A DNA stretch of 64,000 nucleotides from Betaproteobacteria bacterium (GCA_016705475.1 JADIYD010000006.1:310001-374000); one strand, 5' to 3'. Shown: positions 17,015 to 24,463, counted from the stretch's first letter. The notes: generated by a model not told the origin, from the letters alone. Made by a program: numbers and translations.

Positions 17015-17352
17015 TCTGCCTCCATTTCTTGGGCGTTTTCGAACTCCCTGGCCGCTTTAAAAAACAGCCGGTCGACAGCACTTTTGCGTTCTCCCGATTC
17101 TGCGATGGTGATGAAGTACAGCGAGATCGGACCATCCAGGCCAACATCGCGTTCGACGTTGAATTCGGTTTGGGTGGCAAGCGATGCAGCGGCAAGTGCC
17201 GAACTGGCAATAAGCGCTGCTGGAGCCTCGACCGCGAGCATCGCCTCTTCGACCGCTGCTCGAATCGTTGGAGGCAGTGCGTCAATCGGGAATGGCGGAA
17301 GGGAAAAAGGCTGAATGTCGTAGTTTGAATGTTGTTGAATTTCGAAAGTCAT
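17011..17352 (-). CDS. DUF3987 (YfjI-like) protein, N-terminal part
   Basis: This 113-residue ORF begins at ATG 17352, which has an AAAGGG ribosome site; an upstream in-frame ATG at 17382 lacks one. It reads FSLPPFPIDALPPTIRAAVEEA, then ALIASSALAAASLATQ and LYFITIAESGERKSAVD, the typical N-terminus of DUF3987 proteins with its SGERKS P-loop-like turn. It stops in AQEMEAE, where family members enter a long coiled coil. See 15890-17014 for the rest. Confidence 0.65.
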   Translation of the reverse strand: MTFEIQQHSNYDIQPFSLPPFPIDALPPTIRAAVEEAMLAVEAPAALIASSALAAASLATQTEFNVERDVGLDGPISLYFITIAESGERKSAVDRLFFKAAREFENAQEMEAE

Positions 17353-17481
17353 GATGACCCTTTCTGGCGGGTAAAACGCCAAAGTTCATGTTGGTGTGAC
17401 CGGTTACTTCTGATCGCGCGGCAGGGCCCTTGCCGCGAAGTCAGATCTGGTTATTCAGGAAATTTTGGGTTGTTTTCTCCT

Positions 17482-17691
17482 TTACTGTTTCTGGGGATTC
17501 AGTACGGCTCTCAGATCGCCAACGTTCCACCTCGTGTGAGATCCGAACTTTTTGGGTTGCGGCAACTCATTTCGGCGAAGCCGTGCCCAAACCGTCGGTG
17601 GCTTGCATCCGAAAAGCACTGCGACTACATAGACGTCGACGTGTGCCGAGTTCGGTAAATGGTCAAAGTCCAATAGGTCCTTAATTCGCAT
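17482..17691 (-). CDS. AlpA-like regulator / excisionase
   Basis: The 69-residue protein has a winged-helix pattern of the AlpA/MerR-like phage regulator family (VYVVAVLFGCKPPTVWARLRRNELPQPKKFGSHTRWNVGDLRAVL, given here as key region only in part: CKPPTVWARL and TRWNVGDLRA). An AAGGAGG ribosome site precedes ATG 17691. Proteins of this type lie at the end of P4-like islands and either activate integrase expression or assist excision. It is the first gene of the minus-strand replication block. Confidence 0.82.
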   Translation of the reverse strand: MRIKDLLDFDHLPNSAHVDVYVVAVLFGCKPPTVWARLRRNELPQPKKFGSHTRWNVGDLRAVLNPQKQ

Positions 17692-18066
17692 CGTTGTTCA
17701 TCCTCCTTGATCTCCTGCGCTTCGAACGGGAGCGATTTTCCTGAGATCCACGACTTTCTCGATGACGCAAATTTTCCCGAATATCGCGTTCTGACAAATC
17801 GCGACGGCAGAGGGTTGAGATGTAAGCGGCGGACCAAGCCTAGGAAAGGTGCAGTGGTCAGTGGGGTAAAATGCGAACGTCCGCTCTGTGGTCGTTCGAG
17901 AAGCATCAATCTGAGGTGAGTACTATTCGGTTGAAAGCGCTCTAAAATCGAAACGCAGTGATGCTTGTGATCGATGGGTAGCTAGACGGGTAGCTAAAGG
18001 CTAAAAGGCCAAGTTGATGCAGGCGCAGTAGATTGAATATAAAGAAAAAATATTTTTTGTTTGGAA
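17692..18066. other. Right-end non-coding region of element 2
   Basis: No convincing gene is seen. Short frames here have no ribosome site or recognisable motif. The region holds the arm-type repeat at 17973-17997 and an A/T-rich tract (18035-18062) directly before att3. The promoter of the AlpA-like gene must lie here but I cannot place it. Confidence 0.5.
17973..17997 (+). repeat. GGGTAGCTAGA-type repeat, right end of element 2
   Basis: Two tandem units, GGGTAGCTAGA and GGGTAGCTAAA, match those before int2 (2708-2730). Similar repeats at both ends of the island point to integrase or excisionase binding sites. Confidence 0.45.
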
Positions 18067-18090
18067 CAGTACGACATTGTTTTGATGTAA
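18067..18090 (+). other. Attachment site 3 (attR of element 2)
   Basis: This is an exact 24-bp copy of the rng end, isolated from any rng coding context. The sequence after it (tcccaagcgagg) differs from that after att1 and att2 and is therefore the original downstream flank of rng. Confidence 0.88.
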
Positions 18091-18111
18091 TCCCAAGCGA
18101 GGAGACAAACC

Positions 18112-18987
18112 ATGAAAACAGAACCGGAATTCGACAGCCTTATACCCGCCCAGTCTTTTGACCGGCGGAGTTTCATCGTGACCAGCCTCGGTGCCGGCTT
18201 TGCGCTGGCCACTCAGCCGGTCATGGCGCAAACAGCCATCAAGACCGACGAGACCGGCATCGTGGCAGGCGAGATCAAGGTTTCCGTTAAGGATGGCGAG
18301 ATGGTGGCCTATCGGGCAGTGCCCGGCGGTATTGAGAAGCCGCCAGTCGTTCTCGTTGTGTCTGAAATCTTCGGTGCCCACGAATACATTCGCGATGTCT
18401 GTCGGCGCTTGGCCAAGCTCGGTTACTGCGCCATCGCTCCGGATCTGTTTGCCCGCCAGGGCGATCCGCGCCAGATCAGCAGCGTTGCGGAAATCCTCGA
18501 AAAGATCACCGGCAAGACCCCTGATGCACAAGTGATCAGCGATCTCGACGCCTGCGTTGCATGGGCGGCTTCGAAAGGGGCTGACACCAGCCGGCTGGCT
18601 GTCACAGGCTTCTGCTGGGGCGGTCGCATCACCTGGCTGTACAGCGCCCACAACCCTGCCGTCAAGGCGGGAGTGGCTTGGTACGGGCGTCTGGTCGGCG
18701 CAAGCAATGCGCTGACGCCAAAACATCCGACCGAGCTGGCTGGCGAACTCAAGGCGCCAGTTCTTGGCCTGTACGGCGGACTGGACACCGGCATCCCGCT
18801 GGAAACCGTCGAGGCGATGGAAAAGGCGCTCCAGCAGGGAAGCCCGGCTGCCAAGGCGTCGGAAATCCATCTTTACGACAACGCGCCGCATGCCTTCCAT
18901 GCCGATTATCGTCCCAGTTACCGCAAGGAAGAGGCGGAGGATGGCTGGAAGAAAATGCTCGCCTGGTTCCGCAAAAACGGCGTCTGA
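18112..18987 (+). CDS. Dienelactone hydrolase family protein, Tat-exported type
   Basis: The 291-residue alpha/beta hydrolase shows nucleophile Cys168 in GFCWGG, a supporting Glu near residue 85 (SEIFGAH), and a His in APHAFHADYRP, the Cys-Asp-His arrangement of dienelactone hydrolases. The N-terminus has DRRSFIVTSLGAGFALA, a twin-arginine-like signal, so it probably acts in the periplasm. A GAGGAG ribosome site precedes ATG 18112. It lies just downstream of attR and so followed rng before the islands arrived. The physiological substrate is unknown. Confidence 0.88.
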   Translation: MKTEPEFDSLIPAQSFDRRSFIVTSLGAGFALATQPVMAQTAIKTDETGIVAGEIKVSVKDGEMVAYRAVPGGIEKPPVVLVVSEIFGAHEYIRDVCRRLAKLGYCAIAPDLFARQGDPRQISSVAEILEKITGKTPDAQVISDLDACVAWAASKGADTSRLAVTGFCWGGRITWLYSAHNPAVKAGVAWYGRLVGASNALTPKHPTELAGELKAPVLGLYGGLDTGIPLETVEAMEKALQQGSPAAKASEIHLYDNAPHAFHADYRPSYRKEEAEDGWKKMLAWFRKNGV

Positions 18988-19057
18988 ACGCCAATTCGAG
19001 GCCGAAAGGGGCTGCCTTCGTGCTAACCTTCGCGCCTCGACAAGACACTGCTCCATC

Positions 19058-19453
19058 ATGACGACTACCGACGCCACCACCAACAAGCCGAACGACACCC
19101 GGGCCCTGCTCAAGGATCTGCAGGAGCGATTCGAGGTATTCCGCACTTTCAGTCCGCTGGCCATCGGTATCGACAAGCAGGTTTTCGCCCTGTTGCCCGA
19201 ACTCAGCAAGAAATCCCTGCGCCTCGCCATGCGCAGCCACACCATTTCGACGCGCTACCTGAAGGAAATGGAAAAAGGCACGGTGCGCCTGAATCTGGAC
19301 GGCACGCCGGCCGACGAAGTGACCGACGAAAATCGTCAACACGCTACAGAACAATTGCGCGAGCGCTTCAAGAAACAGGCTGAAGTACGCAAGGCCGCCG
19401 AGGCCGAAGCCAAGGCCGAGCAGCGCCGTGGAAAAGCTGAATCAGCTCGCTGA
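19058..19453 (+). CDS. ProQ/FinO family RNA chaperone
   Basis: The 131-residue protein carries the ProQ/FinO domain (residues about 15-90: LLKDLQERFEVFRTFSPLAIG, LRLAMRSHTISTRYLKEM). The start ATG 19058 removes an out-of-family upstream extension. The C-terminus ends RRGKAESAR, but in another frame the DNA reads AVEKLNQLAEKFGRK to a stop at 19470-19472, which looks more like the family end. A 2-bp loss in a gcgcc run at about 19424 would explain it. ProQ proteins bind structured small RNAs and mRNA 3' ends. Confidence 0.85.
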   Translation: MTTTDATTNKPNDTRALLKDLQERFEVFRTFSPLAIGIDKQVFALLPELSKKSLRLAMRSHTISTRYLKEMEKGTVRLNLDGTPADEVTDENRQHATEQLRERFKKQAEVRKAAEAEAKAEQRRGKAESAR

Positions 19454-19490
19454 AAAGTTCGGCCGCAAGTAACCAGGCGCCAAACAATGA

Positions 19491-19520
19491 AAAAGGCCAG
19501 TCGTTTGACTGGCCTTTTTT
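19491..19520. terminator. Bidirectional terminator between proQ-like gene and tRNA operon
   Basis: The stem aaaggccagtc / gactggccttt with a gttt loop has a T run on the plus side and an A run on the other, so it can end both convergent transcripts. Confidence 0.85.
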
Positions 19521-19531
19521 CTGGAATTCTT

Positions 19532-19607
19532 TGGTTGCGGGAGCAGGACTTGAACCTGCGACCTTCGGGTTATGAGCCCGACGAGCTGCCAACTGCTCCA
19601 TCCCGCG
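19532..19607 (-). tRNA. tRNA-fMet (anticodon CAT), initiator
   Basis: The 76-nt cloverleaf carries anticodon CAT, three G:C pairs at the base of the anticodon stem (GGG/CCC), an unpaired C1-A72 and encoded CCA, all hallmarks of initiator tRNA. It is the last gene of the three-tRNA minus-strand operon. Confidence 0.95.
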
Positions 19608-19698
19608 TCCGGTAATAATTTTGCTGCTACACCGCAACTGGCGGTGCAATCAAAACAATAAGCCAAGGTTTGCGAACTGGCTGAGTGTCTGGAATTCA

Positions 19699-19774
19699 TG
19701 GTGGGGCGCGACAGATTCGAACTGTCGACCTACGGATTAAGAGTCCGCTGCTCTACCAACTGAGCTAGCGCCCC
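19699..19774 (-). tRNA. tRNA-Lys (anticodon CTT)
   Basis: The 76-nt cloverleaf has the seven-base anticodon loop CTCTTAA giving anticodon CTT, a GTTCGAATC T-arm and encoded CCA. It reads AAG codons. It lies between the other two tRNAs. Confidence 0.95.
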
Positions 19775-19791
19775 ACTATCCCTAGTTTGAA

Positions 19792-19867
19792 TGGTGGGTC
19801 GGCCGAGATTCGAACTCGGGACCAACGGATTAAAAGTCCGCTGCTCTACCGACTGAGCTACCGACCC
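19792..19867 (-). tRNA. tRNA-Lys (anticodon TTT)
   Basis: The 76-nt cloverleaf has anticodon loop CTTTTAA giving anticodon TTT, and encoded CCA. It is first in the operon, 18-19 bp behind the -10 box of the shared promoter. Confidence 0.95.
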
Positions 19868-19885
19868 ATCTTACAAGGAGCGCGC

Positions 19886-19914
19886 ATTATATAGACGGCG
19901 ACCATCACCGTCAA
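19886..19914 (-). promoter_or_regulatory. Promoter of the tRNA operon
   Basis: On the minus strand TTGACG (19909-19914) and TATAAT (19886-19891) are 17 bp apart, a near-consensus sigma-70 promoter just upstream of tRNA-Lys(TTT). GC-rich bases after the -10 box (GCGCGC) resemble a stringent discriminator. Confidence 0.85.
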
Positions 19915-20049
19915 CGGAAAACACCTCTGTTAAGAATTGTGAGGAAAGGTGTGATCCTGATGCCAAGCGGGAGTCGGGCGACTAGAATCAATTGCGATTT
20001 CGAGGGCGAGTTATCCCCATAACGGGTCACAGTTAATTAGGAGAGCAAG

Positions 20050-20874
20050 ATGACGGAACAGGATATTTCGCGCTATCAGGATATTTTGATCACGACGGCG
20101 ACGGAGGTTGGCCTGAAACTGTTGGCTGCCATCGCCTTCTGGATGATTGGTCGCTGGCTGATTGGCATGGCGCTGCGCATGCTGCGTTCGGGGCTGGAAA
20201 AGCAGAAGGTCGATCCGACGCTGCTACGTTATATCGGGTCGATTGTTACGGTTACGCTGAATGTCCTGCTGGTGATCGGCATTCTCGGCTACTTCGGGAT
20301 CCAGACAACGACCTTCGCTGCCCTGATCGCCGCCGGTGGCGTCGCCATCGGTATGGCCTGGTCCGGCTTGCTGGCCCACTTTGCGGCCGGCGCCTTCATG
20401 GTAGTGCTGCGCCCGATGAAGGTCGGCGATTTCGTTTCGGTGGCCGGGGTGACGGGTACGGTGGCCGAACTGGGTTTGTTTACGACGACCATCAACACGC
20501 CGGACAACGTGCAGACCATCCTCGGCAACAACAAGGTGTTCAGCGACACGATCCAGAATTTCACGGTGAATCCGTTTCGCCGTGTTGATCTGAAATGCCA
20601 GTTGTCGGGTGCGGCCGATCACAAGGCGGCTATGGCGCTTCTGCGCGAGAAGATCGCGATGATTCCGAATGTCCTGCCCGAGCCCAAGGTGGATGTCGAA
20701 ATCCTTGATTTCACGCTGGTTGGTCCTGTCCTCGCCGTGCGTCCGTATTGCCACAACGACAACTACTGGCAGGTCTATTTCGACACCAACAAGGTGCTGC
20801 GCGAAGCGCTGGCCGAAGCGGGTTTCCCGGCGCCCATGCCGGCGCAGAGCGTGATCGTGACGCAGGCTGCCTGA
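20050..20874 (+). CDS. mscS: Small-conductance mechanosensitive channel, MscS family
   Basis: The 274-residue inner-membrane protein has three predicted membrane helices (about 20-45, 62-85, 88-115). The third is the Gly/Ala-rich pore helix (FAALIAAGGVAIGMAWSG). It is followed by the MscS beta domain (MKVGDFVSVAGVTGTV, NNKVFSDTIQNFT) and a C-terminal cytoplasmic domain. It opens on membrane tension to release osmolytes. Size and layout match E. coli MscS (286 residues). A GGAGAG ribosome site precedes ATG 20050, and a strong terminator follows. Confidence 0.93.
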   Translation: MTEQDISRYQDILITTATEVGLKLLAAIAFWMIGRWLIGMALRMLRSGLEKQKVDPTLLRYIGSIVTVTLNVLLVIGILGYFGIQTTTFAALIAAGGVAIGMAWSGLLAHFAAGAFMVVLRPMKVGDFVSVAGVTGTVAELGLFTTTINTPDNVQTILGNNKVFSDTIQNFTVNPFRRVDLKCQLSGAADHKAAMALLREKIAMIPNVLPEPKVDVEILDFTLVGPVLAVRPYCHNDNYWQVYFDTNKVLREALAEAGFPAPMPAQSVIVTQAA

Positions 20875-20894
20875 GTCGCCTCCGGCTTGAATAC

Positions 20895-20921
20895 GAAAAA
20901 GCCCGCTTCGGCGGGCTTTTG
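20895..20921 (+). terminator. Terminator after mscS
   Basis: The stem AAGCCCGC-ttcg-GCGGGCTT is flanked by A and T runs. It may serve both mscS and the convergent metF operon. A dispersed repeat copy follows directly. Confidence 0.88.
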
Positions 20922-20930
20922 AATTTTGGT

Positions 20931-20959
20931 CGTTTTTTCCGGTTGACCGTGGCAATGCC
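20931..20959 (+). repeat. Dispersed CCGGTTGACCG repeat, copy a
   Basis: cgttttttccggttgaccg is followed by tggcaatgcc, almost identical to the copy at 41709-41738. It lies right after a terminator. Confidence 0.75.
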
Positions 20960-20961
20960 TT

Positions 20962-21786
20962 TCAGCCGAGGCGGCGGCAGATTTCCATGGTCAGCGCCGA
21001 TTGGTTCATGGCGTAAAAATGCAGTCCGGGCGCGCCGCCCTTGAGCAGACGTTCGCACAGTTCGGTCACAACATCGAGGCCGAAGGCGCGGATGGAGTCG
21101 CCGTCGTCGCCGTAGCTCTCGAATTTCTTGCGCATCCAGCGTGGGAGTTCCGCGCCGCAGGCGTCCGAGAAGCGGGCGAGCTTGGTGAAGCCGACGATGG
21201 GCATGATGCCGGGTACGATAGGGACATCGACGCCCAGCGCCCGGACTTCGTCGACGAAGTGGAAGTAGGCGTCGGCGTTGTAGAAATACTGGGTGATGGC
21301 CGAGTTGGCGCCGGCCTTGACCTTGCGCGCAAAGGCGTCGAGGTCGTCCTTCGGGCTGCGTGCCTGCGGGTGCCACTCCGGGTAGGCGGCGACTTCGATG
21401 CTGAAATGGTCGCCGGTTTCGGCCCGGATGAATTCGACCAGTTCGTTGGCGTACCGGAACTCGCCGGTCTCGGCCATGCCGGAGGGCAGGTCGCCGCGCA
21501 GGGCAACGGTGCGCTTGATGCCGGCCGCCTTGTATTCGTTGAGGATTTCGCGAATGTTGTCACGCGTCGAGCCGATGCACGACAGGTGTGGTGCCGCGTC
21601 GTAGCCTTCGGCGGCGATTTCCTTGACGACGGCAAAGGTGCGCTCGCGGGTCGAGCCGCCGGCGCCGAAGGTGACCGAGAAGAAACTCGGCTTGAGTTCC
21701 GCCAGCTTGGCGCGCACGGCGCGCAGCTTGTCGACGCCTTCCGGCGTTTGCGGCGGGAAAAATTCGATGGAGATTTCTGTAGTCAT
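20962..21786 (-). CDS. metF: Methylenetetrahydrofolate reductase
   Basis: MetF reduces 5,10-methylene-THF to 5-methyl-THF with FAD, feeding methionine synthesis. The 274-residue TIM-barrel protein starts TEISIEFFPPQTPEG with the catalytic Glu in the EFFP motif, and has SVTFGAGGSTRE, HLSCIGSTRDN and ALRGDLPSGM. It overlaps tlyA by 4 bp and is last in the ahcY-holin-tlyA-metF transcript, so it is under the SAH riboswitch 2.5 kb upstream. Confidence 0.95.
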   Translation of the reverse strand: MTTEISIEFFPPQTPEGVDKLRAVRAKLAELKPSFFSVTFGAGGSTRERTFAVVKEIAAEGYDAAPHLSCIGSTRDNIREILNEYKAAGIKRTVALRGDLPSGMAETGEFRYANELVEFIRAETGDHFSIEVAAYPEWHPQARSPKDDLDAFARKVKAGANSAITQYFYNADAYFHFVDEVRALGVDVPIVPGIMPIVGFTKLARFSDACGAELPRWMRKKFESYGDDGDSIRAFGLDVVTELCERLLKGGAPGLHFYAMNQSALTMEICRRLG

Positions 21787-22526
21787 TTTTTCAACCAGAT
21801 GAAAAATTCGCGGTTGCCATCACCGCCGGTAATCGGGCTGTTCAGCCAGGCTTTCACGGTCAACCGGAAATTTTGGGCTAAATCGAAAAACTTGCGTTCG
21901 ACGCCGGCGTAAAGCGCCGGATCGCGGACGATGCCACCCTTGCCGATGTTGGCCGGGCCGACTTCGAACTGGGGTTTGATGAGGAGCAGCAGGTCGCCGT
22001 CGGCGGCGAGCAGGGCGGGGAGTTGCGGCAGGATGAGCGTCATCGAAATGAAGGACACATCGCCGACGATCAATGCGAATCCGCCTTCCGGCATGGCTTC
22101 GCCCAGATCGGCCGGGCTCAGCGCGCGGCAGTTGATGCTTTCGAGCGCCGTGACGCGCGGGTCGCCAGACAACCGGGAATGCAATTGCCCGTGGCCGACA
22201 TCGACGCCGACGACATGGCTGGCGCCCGCCTGCAGCAGGCAGTCGGTAAAGCCACCCGTCGACTGGCCGACATCAAGACATTGTTTGCCGTCAGCCGAAA
22301 TGCCGGTTTCGGCCAGCGCGCCGGCCAGTTTGAGGCCGCCACGCGAGACGAAACGGTCTTCCGGGTCGGCTTCCACGGTCAACGGCGTTTTTGGGGCTAA
22401 ATCGAAAGCCGGTTTGACGATGGGTCCGCCCGACCAGCTCACCCGTCCGGCCGCAATCAGCCGTTGGGCAGCGGTGCGTGAGGCGGCGAGCCCGGCTTCG
22501 ACCAGCAGTTGATCAGCCCGTGGCAA
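21783..22526 (-). CDS. tlyA: TlyA-family rRNA 2'-O-methyltransferase / S4 domain protein
   Basis: The 247-residue protein has an N-terminal S4 RNA-binding domain (RADQLLVEAGLAASRTAAQRLI) and an FtsJ-like AdoMet domain (CLDVGQSTGGFTDCLLQAGA, VGDVSFISM). Family members 2'-O-methylate rRNA; the exact site here is inferred only. Two stretches, APKTPLTVEA and AQNFRLTVKA, are encoded by copies of the dispersed backbone repeat (22372-22397 and 21852-21878). It lies between the holin-like gene and metF with tight spacing. Confidence 0.9.
   Translation of the reverse strand: MPRADQLLVEAGLAASRTAAQRLIAAGRVSWSGGPIVKPAFDLAPKTPLTVEADPEDRFVSRGGLKLAGALAETGISADGKQCLDVGQSTGGFTDCLLQAGASHVVGVDVGHGQLHSRLSGDPRVTALESINCRALSPADLGEAMPEGGFALIVGDVSFISMTLILPQLPALLAADGDLLLLIKPQFEVGPANIGKGGIVRDPALYAGVERKFFDLAQNFRLTVKAWLNSPITGGDGNREFFIWLKK
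21852..21878 (-). repeat. Dispersed CCGGTTGACCG repeat, copy b, inside tlyA
   Basis: On the minus strand gcccaaaatttccggttgacc continues to gtgaaa, preserving the tlyA frame near its C-terminus. Confidence 0.6.
22372..22397 (-). repeat. Dispersed repeat, copy c, inside tlyA
   Basis: On the minus strand gccccaaaaacgccgttgacc continues to gtgga. It is a variant of the CCGGTTGACCG motif, preceded like copy b by gatttagcc, and stays in frame. Confidence 0.5.
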
Positions 22527-22877
22527 TCACTTGCCCTTTGCCGACAAAAACACGGCGCTGAGCGCCCAGGAAATCACGCTGTACACCACCGAGCCGAGCA
22601 GCGCCGGCCAGAAGCCGCCGACATTGAAGCCATCGATGAGATAGCCAGCCAGCTGAAAGAGCATGGCATTGATGACGAAAATGAACAGCCCAAGCGTCAG
22701 CAGCGTGACCGGTAGAGTAAGCAGAATCAGCAATGGCCGCAGCACGGCGTTGATCAGCCCGAGAACGAGGGCGACAATCAGGGCCGTACCGAAACTTGCC
22801 ACCTGGACTGACGGCACGACGTACGGCAGCGCCAGCAGGGCGAGCGCGTTGATGATCCAGATGGCAAGCAGGCGCAT
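22527..22877 (-). CDS. Holin-4 superfamily small membrane protein
   Basis: The 116-residue protein has three or four hydrophobic helices (IWIINALALLALPYVVP, FGTALIVALVLGLINAVLRPLLILLTLP, LLTLGLFIFVINAMLFQLAGYLI, WPALLGSVVYSVISWALS). The NAVLRPLLILLTLPVTLLTLG pattern is that of the family annotated as phage holin family 4 / Mycobact_memb. Nothing links it to a phage here. It sits between ahcY and tlyA, as I recall for other betaproteobacteria, and its role is unknown. Confidence 0.85.
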   Translation of the reverse strand: MRLLAIWIINALALLALPYVVPSVQVASFGTALIVALVLGLINAVLRPLLILLTLPVTLLTLGLFIFVINAMLFQLAGYLIDGFNVGGFWPALLGSVVYSVISWALSAVFLSAKGK

Positions 22878-22883
22878 GGCTTC

Positions 22884-24296
22884 TTAGTAGCGGTAGTGGT
22901 CAGTCTTGTACGGGCCTTCCTTCGGCACGCTGATGTAGGCAGCCTGCTGGTCGGTCAGTTCGGACAGTTGCGCGTTCAGCGTCTTCAACTGCAGGCGGGC
23001 GACCTTTTCATCGAGGTGCTTGGGCAGGGTGTAGACGCCGACCGGGTACTTGTTGGAACCCTTGACAGACTCCGTCCACAGCTCGATCTGGGCGATGGTC
23101 TGGTTGGCGAAGGACGAGGACATCACGTAGGACGGATGACCCGTGCCGCAGCCGAGGTTAACCAGACGGCCCTTGGCGAGGAGGATGATGCGCTTGCCGT
23201 CCGGGAAGATGACGTGGTCGACCTGCGGCTTGATCTCTTCCCACTGGTACTTCTCGATCGAGGCGACGTCGATTTCGTTGTCGAAGTGACCGATGTTGCA
23301 GACGATGGCGTTGTTCTTCATCGCGGCCATGTGGTCATGCGTGATGACGTGGAAGTTACCGGTCGTGGTGACGAAGATGTCGGCCTTGTCGGCAGCGTAT
23401 TCCATGGTGACGACGCGATAGCCTTCCATCGCGGCCTGCAGGGCGCAGATCGGGTCGATTTCGGTGACCCAGACTTGTGCAGACAGGGCGCGCATGGCTT
23501 GGGCTGAACCCTTGCCCACATCGCCGTAACCGGCGATGACGGCGACCTTGCCGGCGATCATGACGTCGGTGGCGCGCTTGATGCCGTCAACCAGAGACTC
23601 ACGGCAACCGTAGAGGTTGTCGAACTTCGACTTGGTGACCGAGTCATTAACGTTGATGCCCGGGAACTTGAGTTCGCCGCGCTGATGCATCTGATACAGG
23701 CGATGGACGCCGGTCGTGGTTTCCTCGGTGACACCCTTGACGGCGGCGAGACGCACGGAATACCAGGTCGGATCGACAGCGATCTTGGCCTTGATGGCGG
23801 CGAAGAGGATGGTTTCTTCTTCGGAACCCGGCTTGGCAACAACCGAGATGTCCTTCTCGGCACGGGCACCGAGGTGTAGCAGCAGCGTCGCGTCGCCGCC
23901 GTCGTCGAGGATCATGTTGGAATAGCCGCCGTCGGTCCATTCGAAGATGCGGTGGGTGTAATCCCAGTAATCGACCAGGGTTTCGCCCTTGACGGCGAAA
24001 ACCGGGATGCCGTCGGCGGCGATGGCAGCGGCAGCGTGATCTTGGGTCGAGAAAATGTTGCACGAGGCCCAGCGGACTTCGGCGCCGAGCGCGGTCAGCG
24101 TCTCGATCAGCACGGCGGTCTGGATGGTCATGTGCAGCGAACCGGTGATGCGCGCGCCCTTGAGCGGCTGGGTCTTCGCGAATTCTTCGCGAATGGCCAT
24201 CAGGCCTGGCATTTCGGTTTCGGCGATGTTGATTTCCTTGCGACCCCAGTCGGCAAGGTTGATGTCAGCGATGACGTAATCTTTGAATTCAGCCAC
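22884..24296 (-). CDS. ahcY: Adenosylhomocysteinase
   Basis: SAH hydrolase splits S-adenosylhomocysteine to adenosine and homocysteine with bound NAD, removing the inhibitor of methyltransferases. The 470-residue protein shows the substrate region CNIFSTQDHAAAAIA, the NAD-binding GYGDVGKGSAQAM, and the C-terminal KTDHYRY tail with its conserved Lys and Tyr. The start is GTG 24296 after AGGAG. It is the first gene of the methyl-cycle operon and has the SAH riboswitch in its leader. Confidence 0.97.
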   Translation of the reverse strand: MAEFKDYVIADINLADWGRKEINIAETEMPGLMAIREEFAKTQPLKGARITGSLHMTIQTAVLIETLTALGAEVRWASCNIFSTQDHAAAAIAADGIPVFAVKGETLVDYWDYTHRIFEWTDGGYSNMILDDGGDATLLLHLGARAEKDISVVAKPGSEEETILFAAIKAKIAVDPTWYSVRLAAVKGVTEETTTGVHRLYQMHQRGELKFPGINVNDSVTKSKFDNLYGCRESLVDGIKRATDVMIAGKVAVIAGYGDVGKGSAQAMRALSAQVWVTEIDPICALQAAMEGYRVVTMEYAADKADIFVTTTGNFHVITHDHMAAMKNNAIVCNIGHFDNEIDVASIEKYQWEEIKPQVDHVIFPDGKRIILLAKGRLVNLGCGTGHPSYVMSSSFANQTIAQIELWTESVKGSNKYPVGVYTLPKHLDEKVARLQLKTLNAQLSELTDQQAAYISVPKEGPYKTDHYRY

Positions 24297-24367
24297 AGTA
24301 AGCTCCTAAATAACTGTGACGGGGAGGAGGCGGTGTCTCACCGAACCCCCTGCGCCCGGCAGGGTTG

Positions 24368-24424
24368 AACAGTGAGCGCGGTTTCAAACCGAGCCTGGGG
24401 GTGATCTCCTGCAGCGCTCCTCGG
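24368..24424 (-). ncRNA. SAH riboswitch in the ahcY leader
   Basis: The minus-strand leader contains CCGAGGAGCGCTGCA, then CCCAGGCTCGG and GCGCTCAC, the conserved segments of the SAH riboswitch (P1 CCGAG/CTCGG, pseudoknot GAGCGC/GCGCTC). These aptamers bind S-adenosylhomocysteine and turn genes on, which fits control of ahcY and metF. It starts a few bases after the predicted transcription start. Confidence 0.92.
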
Positions 24425-24433
24425 TAGGGGACG

Positions 24434-24463
24434 GATTATAAAACCGTTTTCAGGTTTTGTCGC
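24434..24463 (-). promoter_or_regulatory. Promoter of the ahcY operon
   Basis: GCGACA (24458-24463) and TATAAT (24434-24439) are 17 bp apart on the minus strand. The predicted start is about 24427, directly before the riboswitch. The -35 box overlaps the 3' end of the HD-GYP gene. Confidence 0.75.

Larger units (their letters stand above)
2591..18090. mobile_element. Element 2: 15.5-kb genomic island in rng
   Basis: The island is bordered by exact 24-bp repeats of the rng 3' end. It begins with a P4-type integrase and ends with an AlpA-like regulator, a DUF3987 protein and a YagK/YfjJ-type replication protein, the usual set of P4-like satellites and integrative islands. The cargo in the middle is a minus-strand restriction-type operon. 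Two insertion sequences have entered it. The truncated integrase means it cannot excise unaided. The cargo region is visibly richer in A and T than the flanking chromosome, and the backbone repeat with core CCGGTTGACCG was not seen in it; both suggest foreign origin. Confidence 0.82.

Noticed and set aside
17625..17909. 94-codon minus-strand frame upstream of the AlpA-like gene
   Set aside because: It overlaps the AlpA-like gene and its ribosome site, with no motif and no ribosome site of its own.
18035..18062. A/T-rich tract before attR as a gene or origin
   Set aside because: Too short, with no iterons or frame; only noted as part of the right end.
19906..19922. CCGTCAACGGAAAAC as another copy of the dispersed repeat
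   Set aside because: It is the -35 region of the tRNA promoter and lacks the CCGGTTGACCG core.
22527..22877. Prophage signal from the holin-like gene
   Set aside because: No other phage gene is near; the gene sits inside a conserved housekeeping operon.
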